Assembly: GCA_017304275.1 (NCBI GenBank)
Contig: JAFKKW010000439.1
Location: 1-10,747 of the forward strand
Direction of reading: 5' to 3'
DNA from: Hyphomicrobiales bacterium
Lineage (GTDB): Bacteria > Pseudomonadota > Alphaproteobacteria > Rhizobiales > Hyphomicrobiaceae
Length of the DNA: 10,747 nt
Part shown: in pieces, positions 6,177-10,747 of the stretch
Layout of the letters: each line of letters begins with the position of its first letter
How positions within the stretch are numbered: position 1 is the stretch's first letter
Notes under the pieces: model-generated
Database searches by the model: none
What the model was told of the DNA's origin: nothing
Seen by the model: only the letters and a program-made list of their open reading frames with translations
Program-made: the position numbers and the translations under genes

Positions 6177-6680
6177 TCACTTCGCCACGTCGACCGTGAA
6201 GGAGATGCTGGCCTTCTTCGTCTCGCTGCCGGCGCGGGTGATGGTCTGCCCGCACTTGTAGGTCTCGGCGAAGCCTTCGATCCTGCAGGTCTTCGTGTTG
6301 ACCGTGAAGTCGAGGTCGCGCTTGTTGGGCAGACGGTTGATGTCGATCGGGTCGTCGACGCTCACGTCCTTGTCGATCAGCGACAGGTTGACGTCGTTCT
6401 TGCCGCTCTTCGCCGGAAGCGTCAGCTTCCAGTTCGGCGAGAATTCCTCCTGGCCGGTCAGGACCGGCGAGAACGCCGCCTTGCCGCCCAATCTCATGCG
6501 GGCGAAGAAATCGCCGGCAGAGAGTTCGTCGGCCTTATCGAGGGCGTGGAACTTCTTGACGGTGATGATGACCTGCTCTGCTGCAGCGCCCGAAGGCGCG
6601 CCGGCCACGGCGGCAAATGCGGCAACTGCTGCAACGCATGCGAGCGGCTTACGGACCGCTGCATATATAACTCCAAACAT
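6177..6680 (-). CDS. Small exported protein, possible C2-like fold
   Basis: This 167-residue protein begins with a clear Sec signal peptide: a basic start, a long Ala/Val core (about 12-27) and a likely cleavage after A34 in GAAA-EQ. The mature part is beta-rich. It opens with VIITVKKFHALDKAD (37-51) and has an acidic run with D103, D105, D109, D110 and D113 in the pattern SLIDKDVSVDDPIDIN. That pairing of an early loop holding D48/D51 with a later DxDxxxDD loop recalls the calcium-binding loops of C2 domains, but the assignment is my inference by eye. Two Cys in the mature protein (C132, C143) could form a disulfide. The start is supported by AGGGGAG seven bases upstream; codons upstream of it look non-coding. 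It has its own strong terminator, and the catalase gene ends 282 bases upstream on the same strand. No function is recognised. Confidence 0.8.
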   Translation of the reverse strand: MFGVIYAAVRKPLACVAAVAAFAAVAGAPSGAAAEQVIITVKKFHALDKADELSAGDFFARMRLGGKAAFSPVLTGQEEFSPNWKLTLPAKSGKNDVNLSLIDKDVSVDDPIDINRLPNKRDLDFTVNTKTCRIEGFAETYKCGQTITRAGSETKKASISFTVDVAK

Positions 6681-6962
6681 TTGAGACTCCCCTGAAAATA
6701 GCAGCCCGTCGGGCCGGCATGCTGGCGCGCGTCCGCACACAGGCCGCGCTTGCAAGATCCGGCTTGCGACGGCGATGCTAGCAGCAAAGACTGCGGGGAG
6801 TCGCAGGGAGCGGCGGGCGGATCGCATTATCCGTAGACTGCCGTTGCCGTTCTGTGACATGGCGGCGATAGCGTAGCGCCGATCGCGCATTCGCTTCCGC
6901 GACGTGCTTCACACTTCGAAATCCTGGATTGTTCCTTGGAAATCAGTTGTGTGCGTGCCCTT

Positions 6963-7940
6963 TCACTGGTTGCGGCGCGAGAACGAGACGGCATAGGCCG
7001 GCGAGCGGATCTGGAAGATCCCGTCGTTCGCAGGCCCTTCGATGCCGTCGGACACGTTGGTCGGGTCGAACATGTTGGAATCGCAGACGGTGTCGTCCTC
7101 GAGGGCCGCGATCGTGAGCGTGCCCATGACGACGGACGTGCGGTCCTCGGGCCAGAAGGCCGTCGGGTCGTCGCGCGCGTCGCCGGGTTGTCCCAGGATG
7201 GCGGTGAGGTCGAACTCGGCCGGGCCGCGGGCGAGACGCTCCACCAACTCGGGCCGATAGAAGTCCGGGTCCTTGGTCTTGGCCTCGTCATCCGAGAGGC
7301 CGACCTCGCCGGCCTTCGGAATGAGCTTCCACTTTATGATCTGCTTCGCGCCTGCCGCATTCGTCAGCGTGAAGGTGTGCACGCCGAAGTAACTCGTCGT
7401 GGCGTAGCTCGCAGGCACCCGGCGCGCGTTGAGCCAGGATTTCTGCAGCGTCGATTCCGGGTTGGCCTTGAAGAAGGCGCCGATCCTGTCCTTGTCCTTC
7501 GACGCCACCGTCTGCAGCAACTCGAGGAACTTGGCCGGCGTCTTGGCGACGAAGACCGGCGCGGAGATCAACACCATGTCGGTCTGGTTGCCCTGGCCGA
7601 GGTCGATGTGCAGCGCGATCCCGCGCGTATTGTCCTTCTGCGTGTTGGGGGCCTCGGGATTGCCGCCGCCCATGGAGAAGCGGGCGACGACCGGCCACGG
7701 ACCCTTGCCCGAGAGATGCGGCGCCTTGGAGAGCTTGCCCGCCTCGTCGCTCGGCACGAACGCGCCCTTGACGCAGAAGCCGTGGGTGTGCGCCGCGCGC
7801 TTGCCGGGGTTGGCACCGAAGACCGCGTTCAAGGCGTTGACGAGAGCCTCCGGGTCGGTGTCGCCAGCGGCGGCGGGATGCGGCGCGCCCATGCCGAGCG
7901 CAGCGGCCAGCATCACCAGAACAGCGCGGTTCGACATCAT
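6963..7940 (-). CDS. Exported SrpA-type heme catalase/peroxidase
   Basis: The 325-residue protein belongs to the short catalase-related (SrpA-like) heme peroxidases, which break down hydrogen peroxide or peroxidise substrates. It lacks the long C-terminal parts of classical catalases. A signal peptide ends near AAA-GD (25/26), so it is periplasmic. Family marks are the distal His region NPGKRAAHTHG (probable catalytic His51), the VARFSMGGGNPEAP segment followed by NTRGIALHIDL, and near the C-terminus FDPTN then RSPAYAVSFSRR. In the last, R312-x3-Y316 gives the R-x3-Y pattern of the proximal heme Tyr. The start was set at the first of two tandem ATGs, with AGGAGGAGGA upstream; a start eight codons earlier would include the ribosome site. 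It follows the cytochrome b561 gene by 72 bases and is probably the last gene of the operon. No clear terminator follows. Confidence 0.9.
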   Translation of the reverse strand: MMSNRAVLVMLAAALGMGAPHPAAAGDTDPEALVNALNAVFGANPGKRAAHTHGFCVKGAFVPSDEAGKLSKAPHLSGKGPWPVVARFSMGGGNPEAPNTQKDNTRGIALHIDLGQGNQTDMVLISAPVFVAKTPAKFLELLQTVASKDKDRIGAFFKANPESTLQKSWLNARRVPASYATTSYFGVHTFTLTNAAGAKQIIKWKLIPKAGEVGLSDDEAKTKDPDFYRPELVERLARGPAEFDLTAILGQPGDARDDPTAFWPEDRTSVVMGTLTIAALEDDTVCDSNMFDPTNVSDGIEGPANDGIFQIRSPAYAVSFSRRNQ

Positions 7941-8012
7941 GAGACGGTCCTCCTCCTGCGGCAATCGCTCAGCCTACAATGAAATTGCGACAGCAGGAAC
8001 ATGAGCGACCGT

Positions 8013-8564
8013 TCAGCGAACCGGCAAGGGCCACAACATGCGGCGCAGCGTAGGGTCGCGATCCCGCAGGTGATGCTTGAGCGCGCCGCACACGTGCACG
8101 ACGATCAACCCGGCCAGAAGCCAGCCGCAGGTTGCGTGCACCCAAGAGGCAAACTCGTTGCAGGCGACATGCTTCTCAGCCAGGAGCTGGGGAAGCACCG
8201 GCACGCCGAAAACCTCGACGGGACGCGCGTAGGTGACCGACTTCAGCATGCCGCTCAGCGGCATGACCACGGTGAGCACCAGAAGGGCGATGTGCGTCGC
8301 GCGCGCCGCGCGCGCCTCGGTCCGCGACGTGGGACCGGCCGGCCCCGGAAAGCCTTGCCCCAGGCGCCAGAACAGCCGCACGAGCGCGAGCGCGCCGACC
8401 AGTACGCCGAACGATTTGTGGATCTGGATCCACGCCGTCTTGCCGGGGCCGCTCGGCATGGCGCCGATCACCATGCCGAAGGCGATCATGCCGACGATGC
8501 CGAGGGCGACCGCCCAGTGCAGGCATATGCTCGCCTTGCCGAAGCCACGGACGCGGTCGCTCAT
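8013..8564 (-). CDS. Cytochrome b561 (di-heme, four-helix)
   Basis: The 183-residue integral membrane protein fits the bacterial cytochrome b561 (CybB/YodB-like) family, which carries electrons between the quinone pool and periplasmic partners. Four hydrophobic helices are seen at about 15-35, 46-66, 90-108 and 142-162. The four expected heme-b His ligands are H16 (CLHWAVA), H49 (IHKSFGVL), H143 (WVHATCGW) and H157 (IVVHVCGALKHH). Their spacing closely matches the ligand positions I recall for E. coli CybB. The C-terminal ALKHHLRDRDPTLRRML is typical. The start codon overlaps the stop of the upstream gene as ATGA, with GGGAGG six bases upstream, so translation is probably coupled. The neighbours suggest that it links the quinoprotein electron chain with the membrane; direction of electron flow is unknown. 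Confidence 0.93.
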   Translation of the reverse strand: MSDRVRGFGKASICLHWAVALGIVGMIAFGMVIGAMPSGPGKTAWIQIHKSFGVLVGALALVRLFWRLGQGFPGPAGPTSRTEARAARATHIALLVLTVVMPLSGMLKSVTYARPVEVFGVPVLPQLLAEKHVACNEFASWVHATCGWLLAGLIVVHVCGALKHHLRDRDPTLRRMLWPLPVR

Positions 8565-8899
8565 TCGGCCTCCCTCTCCCGCGGCTGCAGGAGCTCGAGA
8601 CTGTCGAACGCCTTGGCCGGCGTCTCGATGATGCAGGAGCGGTCGTCGGCGATGTCCGTGCAGGTGACGACGATCCCCGCCGGGTAGGCGTTGACGTCCC
8701 GGCAGGCGGCCTTGAAGCGCCGCTGATCGGCCGGGCTCTCCAGGCGCTCCAGCGCGTCGACGCCGCACGACGTGCCGAGATAGAGGAGGCGCCGGATCAT
8801 GTACTCGTGAATCTCCGCCGCCGCAGGCTCCCCGAGCGCTGCAGGCAGGAGCAGCAGCAGAGGCGGGAGACCCGCGCGGCTGCCGGCCGGCCGGCTCAT
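8561..8899 (-). CDS. Small exported four-cysteine protein of unknown function
   Basis: The 112-residue protein has a signal peptide: Arg residues near the start, a run LPPLLLLLPAAL (11-22) and likely cleavage near PAAA-EI (28/29). The mature part of about 84 residues has an amphipathic helix (EYMIRRLLYLGTSCG) and four Cys, C45, C66, C80 and C89, which could form two disulfides. The C-terminus is charged. No CxxC or CxxCH heme motif is present, so it is not a c-type cytochrome or a simple thioredoxin. I do not recognise the family. Both ends overlap neighbours by four bases (ATGA): the start with the stop of the SoxYZ-like gene and the stop with the start of cytochrome b561. This tight coupling is good evidence that it is a real gene that works with them, perhaps as a periplasmic partner of the carrier. 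Confidence 0.8.
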   Translation of the reverse strand: MSRPAGSRAGLPPLLLLLPAALGEPAAAEIHEYMIRRLLYLGTSCGVDALERLESPADQRRFKAACRDVNAYPAGIVVTCTDIADDRSCIIETPAKAFDSLELLQPREREAE

Positions 8900-9696
8900 T
8901 CCGCCCGCGACCGGAAGGTGCGGCCGTCCGTATCGTGGGCCACCAGCGAGACCGCGGCACGGTCGCCGCCGGCGAAGCTCAGGCGGAAGAACGGATCCTC
9001 GGAGATGGCGATCCCACTCTCAATCGACACCAGCGGCTGCTGGCCGACCTCGAGATGGATGCGGTCGACGAACACGGCCGGCGTGTACCTGTTGGTCCGC
9101 GTGTCGATCTGCAAGCCGGAGAAGTTCGGATGGCGGATCTGGACCTGGACCTCGCGCCACAGCGGGCTGCGCGTCGCGTCGTCGGCCACCCTGAGGCGCG
9201 TGCGGCCGATGCCCGCCATCGCCTCGTCCATGTCCTTGAGCGCGGTCGAGGTGCAGCCGCCCGAGCCGGCGATGAACTGGCTCGCGGCGTAGAGCGTGCC
9301 GTCGCCGGTCTCGAGGATGGCGCGCACGCGGGTCATGGTCTCGAGCCGGATGCGGGCCTCGATGGTGCGGTCGCCCACGTCTCCGCCGTTGCGATAGGCG
9401 TCGGCGAAGCGCAGCACGGCGGCCACGGGTGCCGGGTTCTCGTCGATGACCAGCGTCAACTGCCTGGCCTGGCTCACGAGATCGGCGGCGATGTAGATCG
9501 TCACCGGCACCAGCGCGGCGTCCTCGGCACTGCGAGGGCCGAACAGCTTTACCGCGCGGCCGTCCTCGACGATCTCGCGCGCCTGGAAGAGGTCGGCCCG
9601 GAGGTCTTTCCAGGCGCCCTCCTCGGCTCGCGCCGCGCCGGCGAGAAGCAGAGCGGACAGGGCGGTGACCGCCAGGCGTTCGAAGCTCGCGCGCAT
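8896..9696 (-). CDS. Quinoprotein dehydrogenase-associated SoxYZ-like carrier
   Basis: The 266-residue exported protein (signal peptide ending near ARA-EE, 24/25) matches the fused SoxYZ-like carrier family found beside PQQ-dependent alcohol dehydrogenases. The N-terminal SoxY-like half shows WKDLRADLF (29-37), AEDAALVPVTI (57-67), the DENPAP motif (85-90) and RVRAILETGDGTLY (123-136). It ends at FIAGSGGCTS, where C148 takes the place of the substrate-carrying Cys of SoxY. The SoxZ-like half has IRHPNFSGLQID (187-198), the TNRYTPAVFV segment and a C-terminal immunoglobulin-like fold. In sulfur oxidation SoxYZ carries intermediates as Cys adducts; what this branch carries is not known to me. 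It starts seven bases after the PedF-type cytochrome gene stops, with its AGGGAAG ribosome site next to that stop, and it overlaps the next gene by four bases. Confidence 0.92.
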   Translation of the reverse strand: MRASFERLAVTALSALLLAGAARAEEGAWKDLRADLFQAREIVEDGRAVKLFGPRSAEDAALVPVTIYIAADLVSQARQLTLVIDENPAPVAAVLRFADAYRNGGDVGDRTIEARIRLETMTRVRAILETGDGTLYAASQFIAGSGGCTSTALKDMDEAMAGIGRTRLRVADDATRSPLWREVQVQIRHPNFSGLQIDTRTNRYTPAVFVDRIHLEVGQQPLVSIESGIAISEDPFFRLSFAGGDRAAVSLVAHDTDGRTFRSRAE

Positions 9697-9703
9697 GTCT
9701 TCC

Positions 9704-10132
9704 CTACTCCGGCTGGGCGTCGATGTAAGTGCGGATGGCCCAGATGGCCTCCTGGTTCAGCAGGCCATCGAAGGGCGGCATCTTCTGGCGGCCGCCGACG
9801 GTGGCGCCATACAGGACGCGCGAGATGAACCATGCGTCCTCGGTCTCGCCCTCACCCAGCTCGCGCAGGTCGGGCGCCATGCCGCCGGACTTGGCCTCCA
9901 GGCCGTGGCAGCGGGCGCAGTTGGAGTTGTAGCCGCGCGAGCCGACCTCGATCGCGACGTCGCGCAGCTTGTCGTCCTTGCGATAGGGATTGGTGGCGAG
10001 CCACTCGTCGCCGAGCGGCGCGAGGCCGGTGGTATCGACCGGTTGCGGCGCGCCGTCGCCGTGGGCAAGGACAGCCGGACACGGCGCCGCGACGGCGAGC
10101 ATGAGGGCCAGAACGGAGATGCGAAGGATCAT
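9704..10132 (-). CDS. pedF: PedF-type cytochrome c550
   Basis: The 142-residue protein is a periplasmic mono-heme cytochrome c; the signal peptide ends near VLA-HG (23/24). The sequence HGDGAPQPVDTTGL followed by GDEWLATNPY closely matches my memory of PedF, the cytochrome c550 that takes electrons from PQQ-dependent ethanol dehydrogenase. The heme site is C72-x2-C75-H76 in NCARCHGLEAKSGG, followed by APDLREL. The axial Met is M118 in KMPPFDGLL, and WAIRTYIDA closes the fold. It starts 15 bases after the preceding gene stops, with a GAGGC ribosome site, and ends seven bases before the SoxYZ-like carrier. In known clusters its partner is a pyrroloquinoline quinone alcohol dehydrogenase; none lies in this window, so it should be found to the right or elsewhere in the genome. 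Confidence 0.93.
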   Translation of the reverse strand: MILRISVLALMLAVAAPCPAVLAHGDGAPQPVDTTGLAPLGDEWLATNPYRKDDKLRDVAIEVGSRGYNSNCARCHGLEAKSGGMAPDLRELGEGETEDAWFISRVLYGATVGGRQKMPPFDGLLNQEAIWAIRTYIDAQPE

Positions 10133-10147
10133 TGCGCTGCCTCGTGG

Positions 10148-10597
10148 CTAGTTGGTCTCTGCGGAATTGCGTGGCTCGAGCCAGATGCGCCAGGACTCGC
10201 TGCCGCTGACGTCGAGGAAATAGGTTCCCGGCTGCTCGATCAGGTACGTCGCCTCTCCGCCGCCGCCGATGTGCAGGTTCTGCACCACGGCGCCGTCTGC
10301 GGACTTCAGGTAGAGAACGAAGATGGCGCCGTCGCTCTGGAAGCGAAGCACGGTCGGCTGATCGATCCGAAAGGGATCGGTCGTCCTGTTGAGGCGTCCC
10401 GCGAAGAGCGGGGGCGCGAGCTTGCGCACCTCGCGGTCGTAACAGGCCAGACGTGCCTCGTCCGGCGTGATGGCGAGGCAGGTCTGCAGTCCGTCTCCGT
10501 CGCGGGCCATGGCGTCGTTCACGACCGCGAGCCCCACGTGCGCGCCGACGAGCGCGACCGCCGCGAGCCGGGCCATCACTGCGGCGCGGGCTCCCAT
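10148..10597 (-). CDS. Exported beta-rich protein with a CxxI...RLACYD motif
   Basis: The 149-residue protein starts with a signal peptide (hydrophobic 8-27, likely cleavage near AMA-RD, 31/32). The mature part opens with QTCLAITPDEARLACYDRE (39-57). Cys pairs in this C-x11-C layout with a LACYD ending occur in several periplasmic families, including VasI-like ones, and suggest a disulfide (C40-C52). The rest is beta-rich, with VVQNLHIGGGG (105-114), EATYLIEQPGTYFLDVSGS and SWRIWLEP at the end, like a small jellyroll or immunoglobulin-type sandwich. I do not recognise a function. The start at 10597 has AGGAGGA nine bases upstream and overlaps the upstream gene by 22 bases. The ATG at 10576 overlaps that gene's stop as TGATG and is an equally sensible choice. 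It precedes the PedF-type gene by 15 bases. Confidence 0.78.
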   Translation of the reverse strand: MGARAAVMARLAAVALVGAHVGLAVVNDAMARDGDGLQTCLAITPDEARLACYDREVRKLAPPLFAGRLNRTTDPFRIDQPTVLRFQSDGAIFVLYLKSADGAVVQNLHIGGGGEATYLIEQPGTYFLDVSGSESWRIWLEPRNSAETN

Positions 10598-10747
10598 CTC
10601 GCCTTGTCCTCCTCCCAGTCCTTCTCTCCCCTTTGCCAGTCGAAGGGGCATCCCTTGCATCCCTCCATGAAGGCGTCCTGGAAAATCGCGAAGCGGATCC
10701 TCGTACCCTCGAACACGGCGTTGGCGAGGTTCGCCTCGTAGAACTTC
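10576..10747 (-). CDS. Pentapeptide-repeat protein, C-terminal end only
   Basis: An open frame enters from the right edge and gives 56 residues before a TGA at 10576-10578. It begins KFYEANLANAVFEGTRIRFA and continues IFQDAFMEGCKGCPFDW, which keeps the five-residue rhythm (L, F, I, F, F at centres) of a pentapeptide-repeat beta-helix. A CKGC pair and a highly charged tail, RGEKDWEEDKARWEP, follow. The N-terminus is missing. The next gene starts inside or exactly at its stop codon, so the two are probably translated together. I recall pentapeptide-repeat genes beside PQQ ethanol dehydrogenase genes in pseudomonads, which fits the PedF-type neighbour. Its role there is not established to my knowledge. 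Confidence 0.75.
   Translation of the reverse strand, partial: KFYEANLANAVFEGTRIRFAIFQDAFMEGCKGCPFDWQRGEKDWEEDKARWEPAPQ

Noticed and set aside
6936..7982. A 348-codon plus-strand frame opposite the catalase gene
   Set aside because: The minus strand gives a full catalase-family protein with signal peptide and heme motifs; the plus frame is its antisense shadow.
7941..8012. A promoter between the cytochrome b561 and catalase genes (TTCCTG, 17 bases, TAGGCT on the minus strand)
   Set aside because: The boxes are poor matches to consensus and the 72-base gap fits read-through within an operon.
9665..10741. A 358-codon plus-strand frame opposite the cytochrome c and upstream genes
   Set aside because: It overlaps several well-supported minus-strand genes and shows no motif of its own.

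Overview
The window is GC-rich, densely coded alphaproteobacterial DNA, most likely from the order Hyphomicrobiales (Rhizobiales). The best evidence is the left end: a Ros/MucR-type regulator sits beside a short DnaA-domain-IV protein and a DUF6456 protein, a neighbourhood I associate with that order. No genus can be fixed from sequence alone. I see no rRNA, tRNA, CRISPR array, phage gene or transposase.

Left block (1-1740, minus strand): the MucR-type regulator has its own promoter, an inverted repeat over that promoter and a clear intrinsic terminator. Downstream lie the DnaA-domain-IV protein and, 19 bases further on, the DUF6456 protein, which runs off the left edge. A gene-free stretch of about 460 bases (1741-2202) follows. 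It holds a perfect 22-base palindrome and leader hairpins.

Middle block (2203-6680): an oligopeptidase B (S9 serine peptidase) and a five-helix membrane protein with a C-terminal pentapeptide-repeat domain lie on the plus strand, separated by a strong hairpin. They converge with a minus-strand gene for a small exported protein of unknown function that may have a C2-like fold. The convergent gap holds nested inverted repeats that look like interspersed intergenic elements, then a textbook terminator belonging to the minus-strand gene.

Right block (6963-10747, minus strand): seven closely packed genes read leftward. In transcription order they are a pentapeptide-repeat protein (partial), an exported Cys-containing beta-rich protein, a PedF-type cytochrome c550, a quinoprotein-dehydrogenase-associated SoxYZ-like carrier, a small exported four-Cys protein, a di-heme cytochrome b561 and an exported SrpA-type heme catalase/peroxidase. 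Start/stop overlaps and gaps of 7-72 bases support one operon. PedF and the SoxYZ-like carrier are families tied to PQQ-dependent alcohol dehydrogenases, so the dehydrogenase and its PQQ genes are expected beyond the right edge. The inferred theme is periplasmic electron transfer from alcohol oxidation, with a membrane b-type cytochrome and a peroxide-handling heme protein at the end. The four-Cys protein and the b561-catalase tail are the least explained and most interesting part of the window.
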